Part shown: piece after piece, positions 15,463-23,546 of the stretch | Layout: every line of letters starts with the position of its first letter | Position numbering within the stretch: position 1 is the stretch's first letter | Source of the DNA: Micromonospora andamanensis | GTDB lineage: Bacteria; Actinomycetota; Actinomycetes; Mycobacteriales; Micromonosporaceae | Assembly (NCBI RefSeq): GCF_016863495.1 | Contig: NZ_BOOZ01000023.1 | Span: 88,616-152,615, forward strand | Length of the DNA: 64,000 nucleotides | Direction of reading: 5' to 3' | The notes under the pieces: generated by a model | Told to the model about the DNA's origin: nothing | Seen by the model: only the letters and a program-made list of their open reading frames with translations | Database searches by the model: none | Made by a program: the position numbers and the translations under genes

Positions 15463-16437
15463 ATGAAGGTTGAGCAGCGCTTCGGTCCCGGTCACCGCGT
15501 CCTGGTCACCGGCGGTGCCGGTTTCGTTCCGTCGCACCTGGTGGATTCGCTTGTCGGACGCGGCTGCACCGTCGTCGCGCTCGACAACTTCGTCACCGGG
15601 TCCAAGGAGAACGTCGCACACCTGCTCGACACACCGAACTTCACTCTGGTGGAGGCGGACGTCTCCGACGGGCTGCCGGCCCACCCCGCCCTTGCGGAGC
15701 GGTTCGACGCGATCCTGCACATGGCCTCACCGGCCAGCCCCACCGACTTCGAGAAGCTGCCGGTGGAGATCCTGCGGGTCGGCTCGGTGGCCACCCTGCA
15801 CCTGCTGGAGCGGGCCGCCGCCGACGGCGCCCGGTTCCTGATGACGTCCACCTCTGAGGCGTACGGCGACCCGAAGGAGCACCCGCAGCGGGAGACCTAC
15901 TGGGGCAACGTCAACCCGATCGGCATCCGTAGCGTCTACGACGAGGCCAAGCGCTTCTCGGAGGCCGCGACGATGGCGTACCGCCGCAGTCGCGGCGTGG
16001 ACACCGCGATCGTGCGCATCTTCAACACGTACGGACCGAGGATGCGGCCGGACGACGGGCGGGCCATCCCGACCTTCATCTCCCAGGCGCTGCGTGGTGA
16101 GCCGATCACCGTGCACGGCACCGGCAACCAGACCCGCTCCATCTGTTACGTCGCCGACCTGGTCCGGGGCATCCTCCTGCTGCTGGACTCCACCGAGAGC
16201 GGGCCGGTGAACTGCGGCACCGAGCACGAGATGAGCATGCGGGAGCTGGCCGAGACGATCGTGTCGCTCTGCGGCAGCAGCTCCGAGGTGACATACGTCA
16301 CGCGCAGTGCCGACGACCCGGAGATGCGCCGACCGGATCTCACCCTCGCCCGGGAAGCGCTCGGCTACGAGCCGACGGTAGCTCCCGAGGAGGGGCTCCG
16401 GCGCACCATCGAGCACTTCCGCCAGCGGCTCGGCTAG
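15463..16437 (+). CDS. NAD-dependent epimerase/dehydratase, UDP-glucuronate decarboxylase (UXS)-like
   Basis: An extended short-chain dehydrogenase of 324 residues. VLVTGGAGFVPSHLVDSL is the N-terminal NAD-binding loop (the usual Ile after GF is Val). LDNFVTGSKENVAHL binds the NAD ribose side. HMASPASPTDF, the catalytic STSEAYGDPKEHPQ, and YDEAKRFSE (Tyr-x-x-x-Lys) follow the UXS pattern closely, and RIFNTYGPRMRPDDGR completes it. UXS enzymes make UDP-xylose from UDP-glucuronate; the SEAYGDP-type motif distinguishes them from UDP-glucose 4-epimerases. Lying just upstream of three LCP genes, it probably provides an activated pentose for a cell-wall polymer. Exact product is inferred. Confidence 0.8.
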   Translation: MKVEQRFGPGHRVLVTGGAGFVPSHLVDSLVGRGCTVVALDNFVTGSKENVAHLLDTPNFTLVEADVSDGLPAHPALAERFDAILHMASPASPTDFEKLPVEILRVGSVATLHLLERAAADGARFLMTSTSEAYGDPKEHPQRETYWGNVNPIGIRSVYDEAKRFSEAATMAYRRSRGVDTAIVRIFNTYGPRMRPDDGRAIPTFISQALRGEPITVHGTGNQTRSICYVADLVRGILLLLDSTESGPVNCGTEHEMSMRELAETIVSLCGSSSEVTYVTRSADDPEMRRPDLTLAREALGYEPTVAPEEGLRRTIEHFRQRLG

Positions 16438-16480
16438 CCGCCGCCGTCACCGCCTAGGGGCAATGGTGGCTCGCGCTGCG

Positions 16481-16486
16481 TACATT
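16481..16486 (+). promoter_or_regulatory. -10 box of the first LCP gene, leaderless
   Basis: TACATT ends seven bases before ATG 16494. The pattern fixes this ATG over the in-frame TTG at 16485. Confidence 0.5.
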
Positions 16487-16493
16487 GAGTTGC

Positions 16494-17717
16494 ATGTCAG
16501 CGACCATTCCCGCCGCGCTGCCGGCGCTTCGTCTGCACCGTGGCACCGGCCGGGCGGCCGTGCCGGGGCCGGGACGCGGGGGCCGAGCCGGCGAGCCGGC
16601 CGACACCCGGTGGTACCCGGCGTACGACGACGAGCCGAATCCGGCGGGCGGCCCGGGCGGACCGCGTGGACCGGTGGGTCCGGGTGGGCCCGGTGGCGGC
16701 CCACCGCCGCGGCGGCGTCCGCACTGGCGCCGTATCGCGCTGGTGGCGGGTGTGGCCGTGCTGGTGCTGGCGCTGGTCGGCGGCCTCGGTGCCTGGTTCT
16801 ACGCCCGCAGCCTCGACAACAACATGGCCCGCACCGACCCGTTCTCGGAGATCACCGGCGGGCGGCCGGCCAAGGCGGTGAACGGCGCGCTGAACATCCT
16901 GCTGGTCGGCACCGACTCGCGGGATCCGGACGCGCCGATGGACCAGGCCGGCGAATGGCGGGCCGACACGATCATCGTCATGCACATCCCGGCCGACCAC
17001 AAGCAGGCGTACCTCGTCTCCATCCCCCGGGATCTGTACGTGCCGATTCCGGAGAGCGCCGGCGCCGGGTGTGAGACGGGCCAACGTCGCAAGATCAACG
17101 CTGCCTTCGCCTTCGGTGGGCTGCCACTTGCGGTACGCACCGTGGAGTGCTTCACCGACGTGCACATCGATCACGTGATGGCTATCGACTTCGCCGGGTT
17201 CAAGCAGGTCACCGACGCCCTCGACGGGGTGGACCTGAAGGTGGAGCGGACCATCACCTCGATCCACAAGCCGTACCGGAAGTTCACAAAGGGCACCAAC
17301 CACATGAACGGCACCGAGGCGCTGGACTGGATCCGGCAGCGTAAGCAGTTCCCGGACGGTGACTTTGCCCGGATGCGCCACCAGCAGGATTTCCTGCGAG
17401 CGCTGATGGACAAGGCGGCCAGCACGGGCACGCTTACCAACCCGAAGAAGCTGAACGCCTTCCTCAGGTCGGTCACCGACGCGGTCACCGTCGACCAGGG
17501 CTTCTCGCTGACCGACATGGCCGTGCAGTTCCGCAACCTGCGAGGCGAGAATCTGACCTTCGTCACCAGCCCACACCTGGGCAGTCAGACCATCAACGGC
17601 GAGTCGGTGGTGGTCTCCGACCGGGAGAAGGCGCTGACCATGTACCGGGCGATGAGCGCGGACACGATGGCGGACTGGATGCAGGCGAACAAGCCGTCGA
17701 CCACAGGTAACGGCTGA
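16494..17717 (+). CDS. LytR-CpsA-Psr (LCP) family cell-wall glycopolymer ligase, first of three
   Basis: LCP proteins transfer lipid-linked glycopolymers onto peptidoglycan or the mycolic-acid-type wall, acting outside the membrane. This one has 407 residues: a Gly/Pro-rich cytoplasmic segment (about 15-75), one membrane helix (about 78-100, IALVAGVAVLVLALVGGLGAWF), then the LCP domain. Hallmarks are NILLVGTDSR, WRADTIIVMHIPADH, YLVSIPRDLYV, AIDFAGFKQVTDALDGVDL and DWIRQRKQFPDGDFARMRHQQ. The conserved Arg and Asp that bind the pyrophosphate are present. It is followed by a clear hairpin terminator and then a second LCP gene, so the three are paralogues with separate transcription units. Confidence 0.9.
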   Translation: MSATIPAALPALRLHRGTGRAAVPGPGRGGRAGEPADTRWYPAYDDEPNPAGGPGGPRGPVGPGGPGGGPPPRRRPHWRRIALVAGVAVLVLALVGGLGAWFYARSLDNNMARTDPFSEITGGRPAKAVNGALNILLVGTDSRDPDAPMDQAGEWRADTIIVMHIPADHKQAYLVSIPRDLYVPIPESAGAGCETGQRRKINAAFAFGGLPLAVRTVECFTDVHIDHVMAIDFAGFKQVTDALDGVDLKVERTITSIHKPYRKFTKGTNHMNGTEALDWIRQRKQFPDGDFARMRHQQDFLRALMDKAASTGTLTNPKKLNAFLRSVTDAVTVDQGFSLTDMAVQFRNLRGENLTFVTSPHLGSQTINGESVVVSDREKALTMYRAMSADTMADWMQANKPSTTGNG

Positions 17718-17739
17718 TCACAGCCGAACGACGGGGAAC

Positions 17740-17773
17740 GGCCGATCGTCTACTTTGTTCTGGACGATCGGCC
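17740..17773 (+). terminator. Terminator after the first LCP gene
   Basis: An 11-base perfect stem, GGCCGATCGTC (17740-17750) with GACGATCGGCC (17763-17773), has a 12-base loop and is followed by ATTTC. Confidence 0.65.
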
Positions 17774-17890
17774 ATTTCAGCAGGATGACGTGGCAGAGAA
17801 CGTGAACCGGACACCATACGAACTCGCCACCACGGGAATGCGAACGTAAAGTGTTCCCGCCCCCTTCTGCGAACACGAGCTGGAGCACGC

Positions 17891-19078
17891 ATGCCGGTTC
17901 ACAGCCCCTCCCTGCTTGAGCCGCCGCGCGCGTCCGCCGGCCCGCCCACCCAGAACAACGGCGGTTCCGGCAAGTCCGGCAAGAAGCGCAACCGACGCAA
18001 GGACCCGCTCTGGGCCCGGCTCACCGTGATCTTCGGTGCCGCGCTGATGATGACGAGCGGTGTGGCGATCGTCGGCAGCAAGGCGGTGATCAGTCAGGCC
18101 ACCGGCAGCATCGCCCAGCGCAACCTGCTCGGCGACGCGGGTAAGACCTCCGCGGAGGGTGGCGCCGACCTCAAGGGCCCGATCGACATGCTGCTGCTGG
18201 GCGTCGACGCCCGGGAGCGGTGGGCGGCCGACGACGTACGCGCGGACAGCATCATCGTGCTGCACATCCCGGCCACCCACGACCAGGCGTACCTGATCTC
18301 GATCCCCCGGGACACCGAGGCGCGTATCCCGGCCTTCGACAAGACCGGCTACCCGGGTGGGGTCGGCAAGATCAACTCCGCCTTCCAGGCGGGCGCGCAG
18401 AACGGTGGCGGCTGGGAGGGTGGCGCCCAACTGATGGCGCAGACCATCAAGGGCATGACCGGGGTCAGCTTCGACGGTGCGGCGATCATCAACTTCGGCG
18501 GCTTCAAGAACGTGATCGATTCCCTGGGTTCGGTGCGGATCTGCCCGAAGCAGGACGTCAAGTCGATCCACATGTCGTACGTCGACGGCAAGCCGATGTG
18601 GAACGCGGACGCCCGGAAGACCGGCAAGCCCCGTACCCCTGTGGTGCACAAGAAGGGCTGCCAGGAGATGGAGGGCTGGGCGGCCCTCGACTTCTCCCGC
18701 CAGCGGTACGGCCTCAAGAACAGCGACTACGACCGCCAGCAGAACCAGCAGCAGCTGATCAAGGCGATGGCCAAGAAGGCCACCCAGAACGGCAGCCTGA
18801 CCAACCTGACGAAGCTCAACGAGTTGATCAAGGCGGCCGGCAAGGCGTTCATCCTGGACACCGGCGGGGTCTCGATCGAGGACTTCGTGTTCACCATGCG
18901 CGGGGTCACCGGGAACGAACTGATCATGCTGAAGACCAACGGCGGCACGTACAACGCCAAGGGCAACGGCAACGAGGCGCTCAGCGAGCAGACCCTCGAC
19001 ATGTTCCAGGCGGTCCGGAAGGACAAGCTCGGCGAGTTCGTCTTCTACAACCCCGAAGTGATCTCCTCACGGAAGTGA
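17891..19078 (+). CDS. LCP family cell-wall glycopolymer ligase, second of three
   Basis: The 395-residue protein starts at ATG 17891, with GGAG five bases upstream. It has a Lys/Arg-rich cytoplasmic N-terminus (KKRNRRKDPLWAR), one signal-anchor helix (about 38-60) and an LCP domain. The LCP core shows DMLLLGVDAR, RADSIIVLHIPATHDQAYLI, SIPRDTEARIP, AIINFGGFKNVIDSLGSV and FSRQRYGLKNSDYDRQQNQQQ. An extra segment around residues 215-265 (KSIHMSYVDGKPMWNADARK) is shared with the third LCP protein only in part. The probable -10 is TAAAGT about 40 bases before the start. It likely has a different polymer preference from its neighbours, but this cannot be shown from sequence. Confidence 0.9.
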   Translation: MPVHSPSLLEPPRASAGPPTQNNGGSGKSGKKRNRRKDPLWARLTVIFGAALMMTSGVAIVGSKAVISQATGSIAQRNLLGDAGKTSAEGGADLKGPIDMLLLGVDARERWAADDVRADSIIVLHIPATHDQAYLISIPRDTEARIPAFDKTGYPGGVGKINSAFQAGAQNGGGWEGGAQLMAQTIKGMTGVSFDGAAIINFGGFKNVIDSLGSVRICPKQDVKSIHMSYVDGKPMWNADARKTGKPRTPVVHKKGCQEMEGWAALDFSRQRYGLKNSDYDRQQNQQQLIKAMAKKATQNGSLTNLTKLNELIKAAGKAFILDTGGVSIEDFVFTMRGVTGNELIMLKTNGGTYNAKGNGNEALSEQTLDMFQAVRKDKLGEFVFYNPEVISSRK

Positions 19079-19161
19079 CGGGGCAGCGGGTCGCGGTAGC
19101 CGGAACTGCCATCACGCTTCGTACAACTTTCGTAACCTGATGTGAGTCGTATTCATGTCAG

Positions 19162-20217
19162 GTGCACGGGAGGGACGTCACGGCCAGGACGCGGCGTACG
19201 GGCGGAAAGCGGGCACCGGGCGGGAGCACCCGGAGACCGCGATGGCCGCGCGTACTGCTCGGCATCGGACTGACGGCGATGCTGCTGGCCACGCTCGCCG
19301 TGGTCGGCCTCCGGGTGCTCACCGACAGGTACGAACGCACGATGACCCGGGCGGAACTGCTCGACCCGAGCGCCCGGGTCGACCGCACCGACCTGGACGG
19401 CCCGCTCAACTACCTGCTCGTCGGCTCGGATCGGCGGCCCGGTGACGCCGGCACCGAGCAGCGCACCGACACCATCCTGATCGTGCACGTGCCGCCCGGG
19501 CTGCGCGAGGGCTATCTGGTCTCGGTGCCGCGCGACCTGCTGGTGACCATCCCGCCCGGCGGCGGCTACCCGGGCGGCGAAGACAAGATCAATACGGCGT
19601 ACGAGTACGGTGGCGGCGGCCAGGCCGGCGCACACCTGCTCTCGGCCACCCTGGCCCGGCTCACCGGCATCCGCTTCGACGGTGCCGCCCTCGTCGACTT
19701 CGCCGGCCTCCGGAACGTGATCGACCTGCTCGGCGGCGTCGACATGTGCGTACGCACCGAGGTGCGGTCGATCCACACCGACCGGGTCTTCCATCCCGGC
19801 TGCCAGCGGATGGACGGCGCGCAGGCGCTGGACTACGTGCGCCAGCGCTACGACCTGCCCGGCGGCGACTACGACAGGCAGACCCACCAGCAGCAGTTGC
19901 TGGGAGCCATGCTGGCGCAGGCAGGTGAAACCCGGCTGCGCACCGACCCGGTACGGCTGCACCGGCTGATCGGGGCCGTCGGCGACTCGCTGACCGTCGA
20001 CACCAACGGGGTGCCGGTGGAGGAACTGCTGCTCGCGCTGCACGGCCTGGCCACCGACGGGCTACGGGGAGTGCAGGTGCCGTCCTACCCCCAGATGATC
20101 GACCAGGTCTCCTACGTCCGGCTCGACACCGAAAGTGACGGGTTGTTCGCGGCGGTACGCGGCAGCCGGATGCCGGGCTGGGCCGGTGCCCATCCGCGCT
20201 GGGTGACCCGGTTGTAA
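19162..20217 (+). CDS. LCP family cell-wall glycopolymer ligase, third of three
   Basis: The 351-residue protein is the shortest of the three. A very basic N-terminus (RTRRTGGKRAPGGSTRRPRW) precedes one membrane helix (about 30-50, VLLGIGLTAMLLATLAVVGL). The LCP domain follows with NYLLVGSDRRPGD, RTDTILIVHVPPG, LVSVPRDLLVTIP, LVDFAGLRNVIDLLGGVDM and YVRQRYDLPGGDYDRQTHQQQ. Key Arg and Asp residues are intact. GTG 19162 is the longest start; the exact start is uncertain because no strong ribosome-binding site precedes it. A hairpin closes the transcription unit immediately after the stop. Three consecutive LCP genes beside a UXS-like enzyme point to wall-polymer attachment. Confidence 0.88.
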   Translation: MHGRDVTARTRRTGGKRAPGGSTRRPRWPRVLLGIGLTAMLLATLAVVGLRVLTDRYERTMTRAELLDPSARVDRTDLDGPLNYLLVGSDRRPGDAGTEQRTDTILIVHVPPGLREGYLVSVPRDLLVTIPPGGGYPGGEDKINTAYEYGGGGQAGAHLLSATLARLTGIRFDGAALVDFAGLRNVIDLLGGVDMCVRTEVRSIHTDRVFHPGCQRMDGAQALDYVRQRYDLPGGDYDRQTHQQQLLGAMLAQAGETRLRTDPVRLHRLIGAVGDSLTVDTNGVPVEELLLALHGLATDGLRGVQVPSYPQMIDQVSYVRLDTESDGLFAAVRGSRMPGWAGAHPRWVTRL

Positions 20218-20249
20218 GACCTGCCGGCAGCCGTCCCGGCGGGAGGTCT
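20217..20249 (+). terminator. Terminator after the third LCP gene
   Basis: AGACCT (20217-20222) pairs with AGGTCT (20244-20249), with inner GCCGG/CCGGC and a short GGG bulge. It begins at the last base of the stop codon. Confidence 0.5.
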
Positions 20250-20272
20250 CGGGCAGCCGCGCGACGAGGTTC

Positions 20273-20278
20273 TAGGCT
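20273..20278 (+). promoter_or_regulatory. -10 box of the rhodanese gene, leaderless
   Basis: TAGGCT ends eight bases before GTG 20287 and makes the in-frame TTG at 20278 unlikely as a start. Confidence 0.45.
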
Positions 20279-20286
20279 TGGTACCC

Positions 20287-20622
20287 GTGTTCGGACCTCA
20301 GATACCCACAGTGACCGTTTCCGAGATCAGCGACGAGACGTACCTGCTCGACGTCCGGGAGGACGACGAGTGGACCGCCGGTCACGCCCCCGGCGCCCAC
20401 CACCTGCCGATGATGGAACTACCCGCCCGCCTGGCCGAGGTGCCGACGGACCGGGACGTGGCGGTCATCTGCCGCTCCGGCGGTCGCTCCGCCCAGGTCG
20501 TCGCCTACCTGCTGCGCAACGGTTGGGAGCAGGTGAGCAATGTCGCCGGCGGGATGGGCGACTGGGCGGCGGCCGGCCGACAGGTGGTCGGCTCGGACGG
20601 GCAGCCCGGCCGGGTCCTGTAG
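20287..20622 (+). CDS. Single-domain rhodanese-like protein
   Basis: The 111-residue protein is one rhodanese domain. Conserved parts are YLLDVREDDEWTAGHAPGAHHLPM and the active-site loop CRSGGRSAQV, which supplies the catalytic Cys that carries a persulfide. The loop is of the six-residue sulfurtransferase type and not the longer Cdc25-type loop. No membrane or export signal is present, so it is cytoplasmic. Ten bases separate it from the GDPD gene, so the two share a transcript, although no functional link is obvious. Typical roles are sulfur transfer or thiol detoxification. Confidence 0.85.
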   Translation: MFGPQIPTVTVSEISDETYLLDVREDDEWTAGHAPGAHHLPMMELPARLAEVPTDRDVAVICRSGGRSAQVVAYLLRNGWEQVSNVAGGMGDWAAAGRQVVGSDGQPGRVL

Positions 20623-20632
20623 GCGGCGAGCG

Positions 20633-21424
20633 GTGGACGGCCCCCTCGTATTCGCCCACCGTGGCGCCTCGTACGACCTTCCGGAGCACACTCTCGCCGC
20701 CTACCTGCGCGCCCTCGACGAGGGCGCCGACGGGCTGGAGTGCGACGTCCGGCTGACCCGCGACGGGCATCTCGTCTGCGTACACGATCGACGGCTGGAC
20801 CGGACCAGCAACGGCCGCGGCCTGGTCAGCGCCCGTACGCTCGCCGAGTTGGAGCAGTTGGACTTCGGTTCCTGGCACCCGGGGGGTGTTCCGGCCAACG
20901 GCAACGAGGTGCTCGACGACTCGCACACCCGGCTGCTCACCCTCGAACGGCTGCTGGAGGCCGTGCTCGCCGCCGGTCGCTCCGTCCGGCTGCTGGTGGA
21001 GACCAAGCATCCGTCCCGCTACGGCGGCAACGTGGAGCGCCGCCTGGTCGCCCTGCTGCGCCGGTACGGCCTGGCCGAGCCCGGCCCGGACACCCCCGTA
21101 CAGGTCACCGTGATGTCCTTCTCCCCGCTCGCGGTACGGCGGATCCGGATGCTGGCGCCCGCGCTGCCGACCGTGCTCCTGCTGGAGGTGCTGCCACGCT
21201 GGCTGCCCATGGGGCGGCTACCGTTCGGCGCCGGCATCGCCGGACCGGGGATCGCACTGGTCCGCGCCCGTCCCGCCCTGGTGCCGGCGCTGCGGGCGGC
21301 CGGCAACCAGGTCTACGTGTGGACCGTGAACGAGCCGGCCGACCTCGACCTGGTACTGGCGACGGGGGTGGACGGGGTGATCACCGACCGCCCGGCACAC
21401 ACGCTCGCCCGGTTGCACAGGTAG
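20633..21424 (+). CDS. Glycerophosphodiester phosphodiesterase
   Basis: The 263-residue TIM-barrel enzyme hydrolyses deacylated phospholipid headgroups to glycerol 3-phosphate and an alcohol. It starts at GTG 20633, ten bases after the rhodanese stop. Active-site motifs are FAHRGASYDLPEHTLAAY (HR...E), GLECDVRLTRDGHLVCVHD (the E-x-D metal ligands and catalytic His) and LLVETKHP. WTVNEPADLDLVLATGVDGVITD is the C-terminal strand set, and IAGPGIALVRARPALV the lid region. There is no signal peptide, so it is intracellular. Length and residues are normal for the family. Confidence 0.92.
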   Translation: MDGPLVFAHRGASYDLPEHTLAAYLRALDEGADGLECDVRLTRDGHLVCVHDRRLDRTSNGRGLVSARTLAELEQLDFGSWHPGGVPANGNEVLDDSHTRLLTLERLLEAVLAAGRSVRLLVETKHPSRYGGNVERRLVALLRRYGLAEPGPDTPVQVTVMSFSPLAVRRIRMLAPALPTVLLLEVLPRWLPMGRLPFGAGIAGPGIALVRARPALVPALRAAGNQVYVWTVNEPADLDLVLATGVDGVITDRPAHTLARLHR

Positions 21425-21529
21425 GACGACTGGTCACCGTCGGTGTCGGCGGTGCGGGTCGGGGACTTCGAGGCGGCCCTGGGCCACTCGGGGGTGCCCG
21501 GAAACGCCGACGGCAGGCACACTCGGGTC

Positions 21530-22987
21530 ATGCCGGACCGCACCGACTACTCGGCTCTCATCGCCGGGCACACCGCCGTCATCGAGATGATCAACTCCGG
21601 TGACGCGGGTCTGCCGGTCCTGACCCAGCTGCTCCGGGTTGCCCAGCCCGCGCTCGGGGCCGCCGGGATGGCATTCGTGGAGTTCGCGCCCAGCGGCGGC
21701 CGGGTGATCGCCGCCACCGGGGCCGCCGAGTGGACAGTGGGCCGACCGCTGCCCGCTAACGATCCGGTCACCATCTGCCTGCTCGCCGGTCCCCGGGTGC
21801 AGTGCGTACGCACCGACCGGTTCACCAACCCGCTCGCCAGCGAGCTGGCCCAGCGCGGCCTGGGTCGGATGGTCGTCTCCCGGGCCGAGATCGGTGGCCA
21901 CACCGTCGGCAGCCTGCACGCCCTCTACCCCGCCGAGGACGAGGAGCCCGGTGCCGAGCAACGCGGCGTGATCGGGTACCTCGGCTCCTGCATCGCCCAC
22001 ATGTACGGCGACCAGAGCGGCCTGCCGGTGCACGGCGACGGTCCGGTGGTCGCGGCGCTCGCCGACGGGCTGGCCGTGGTCGACCGGGACGCCCACGTAC
22101 GGCTCTGGAATCCGGCCGCCGCGCAGGTGACCGGTCGGTCCACCGAAGAGGCGATCAACAAGCCGCTGCCCTTTCCACTCCCCCCGTCCGGGCAGGTCCT
22201 CGACCACCGCCTGCCGAGCGGGCGCTGGCTGCGGATCACCTCGGGTGAGCTGCCCGGACCCGGCGCCCTGCGGGTGGTCACCTTCCGGGACACCACCGAC
22301 CAGCAGCGGCACGACCACGAACGGGACCTCTTCGTCGCGGTCACCAGTCACGAACTGCGTACCCCGGTGACGGTCATCAAGGGCTACGCGGACACCCTCA
22401 CCGACCACTGGGAGTCGCTGAGCGAGCCCGACCGGCGGCAGGCGGCCCGGGTGATCGGCCAGCGGGCCAACGAGCTGGCCCGGCTGCTCGACCGGCTGCT
22501 CTCCTCCGCGGCCGAGGCATGGCCGGGCGACGGGCCCCCGGCCGCCTTCGACCTCACCACGACGCTGCGGGTCGCGATCGACGACCTGCCCACGGATCTG
22601 CGTCGGCGAACCAGCCTCCAGGTGCCGGCCGAGCTGCCCCGGGCGATCGGGCATCGGCAGAGCCTGGCCACCGTGCTCACCGAACTCGTCACGAACGCCG
22701 GCAAGTACTCGCCACCCGATTCGCCTATCGACGTCGCCGCCGGTGCCGACGGCCAGACCGTCTGCTTCCGGGTCAGTGACCGGGGCATCGGCGTACGCCC
22801 GGAGCACGTGGAACGGGCCTTCGACCGGTTCTGGCAGGGTGACTCCGGCGACCGGCGTCGCTATCCCGGCACCGGTCTCGGCCTCTATCTCGTCCGCCGG
22901 ATCGTTGAACAACAGAATGGGTGGGTATCCCTTCGACCGAGAAGTGGTGGGGGTACGGTCGCAGAGGTGCGGCTGCCCCGCAGGTGA
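21530..22987 (+). CDS. GAF-PAS sensor histidine kinase, soluble
   Basis: The 485-residue kinase has no membrane segment. An N-terminal GAF-like domain (about 15-165) is followed by a PAS domain (about 172-260, ADGLAVVDRDAHVRLWNPAAAQVTGRS). The HisKA box is FVAVTSHELRTPVTVIKGY with the phospho-acceptor His near 274. The ATPase domain shows VLTELVTNAGKYSPP, DRGIGVRPEHVERAFDRFW and GTGLGLYLVRRIV. ATG 21530 is chosen because a CACACT box ends six bases before it; a longer version from 21443 adds a non-family tail. No response regulator is adjacent. The next gene encodes an ATPase-domain protein of the anti-sigma type. Confidence 0.88.
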   Translation: MPDRTDYSALIAGHTAVIEMINSGDAGLPVLTQLLRVAQPALGAAGMAFVEFAPSGGRVIAATGAAEWTVGRPLPANDPVTICLLAGPRVQCVRTDRFTNPLASELAQRGLGRMVVSRAEIGGHTVGSLHALYPAEDEEPGAEQRGVIGYLGSCIAHMYGDQSGLPVHGDGPVVAALADGLAVVDRDAHVRLWNPAAAQVTGRSTEEAINKPLPFPLPPSGQVLDHRLPSGRWLRITSGELPGPGALRVVTFRDTTDQQRHDHERDLFVAVTSHELRTPVTVIKGYADTLTDHWESLSEPDRRQAARVIGQRANELARLLDRLLSSAAEAWPGDGPPAAFDLTTTLRVAIDDLPTDLRRRTSLQVPAELPRAIGHRQSLATVLTELVTNAGKYSPPDSPIDVAAGADGQTVCFRVSDRGIGVRPEHVERAFDRFWQGDSGDRRRYPGTGLGLYLVRRIVEQQNGWVSLRPRSGGGTVAEVRLPRR

Positions 22988-23020
22988 CAGTGGGGGTCAC
23001 GGGGCGAAAGAGGGGCAGAG

Positions 23021-23467
23021 GTGGCGACGACAGCTGTCGAACGGTCGTGGTGCGTGGTGGTGCCGCACCATGCCAGTGGGGCGCGGATCGCCCGGCACCG
23101 GCTCGCCGCCGAACTCGGCGGGGCCGTCTCGCCGCCGATGCTGGCGGATCTGGTGGCGGTCCTGGCCGAGCTGGTCGGTAACGCGGTCCGGCACGCCGAC
23201 CCGCTGCCGGGCGGCGTGGTCCGGGTCGCCTGGCGGCTGCGGTCCACGGCCGGGGGGCCACAGCTCCGGCTGCGGGTGACCGACGGCGGTGCCGCGTGCA
23301 GCCCCCGGATCCGGCCACCGGACCTGGACGCGGCCGACGGCCGTGGCCTGCACATCGTCTCCGGCCTGGCAACCAGCTGGGGGGTGGAGCGCGACGGCCT
23401 CGGGCAGAGCGTCTGGGCCGACTTCGACCCGGCCGGTGACCGGCCGGCGCTGGTGCCGGCAGGCTGA
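23021..23467 (+). CDS. HATPase-domain protein, anti-sigma-factor kinase-like
   Basis: The 148-residue protein is a lone GHKL ATPase domain of the SpoIIAB/RsbW-like group very common in actinomycetes. ASGARIARHRLAAELGG and LADLVAVLAELVGNAVRHADP (N box) are followed by RLRVTDGG (G1 box) and GRGLHIVSGLATSWGVER (G2 box). It lacks a sensor domain and a histidine phosphorylation site, so it probably phosphorylates or binds an anti-anti-sigma protein. It starts at GTG 23021, 33 bases after the GAF-PAS kinase. No sigma factor or antagonist gene is within view. Confidence 0.82.
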   Translation: MATTAVERSWCVVVPHHASGARIARHRLAAELGGAVSPPMLADLVAVLAELVGNAVRHADPLPGGVVRVAWRLRSTAGGPQLRLRVTDGGAACSPRIRPPDLDAADGRGLHIVSGLATSWGVERDGLGQSVWADFDPAGDRPALVPAG

Positions 23468-23532
23468 ACCACTCGGTCCACCGACTGGCGCGGCAAGGGC
23501 GGGTCCGGCCCCCACCGGCCGCCGGAGCACTC

Positions 23533-23538
23533 TAGGCT
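23533..23538 (+). promoter_or_regulatory. -10 box of the DUF5926 gene, leaderless
   Basis: TAGGCT ends eight bases before GTG 23547. Confidence 0.5.
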
Positions 23539-23546
23539 GTGTCGCC

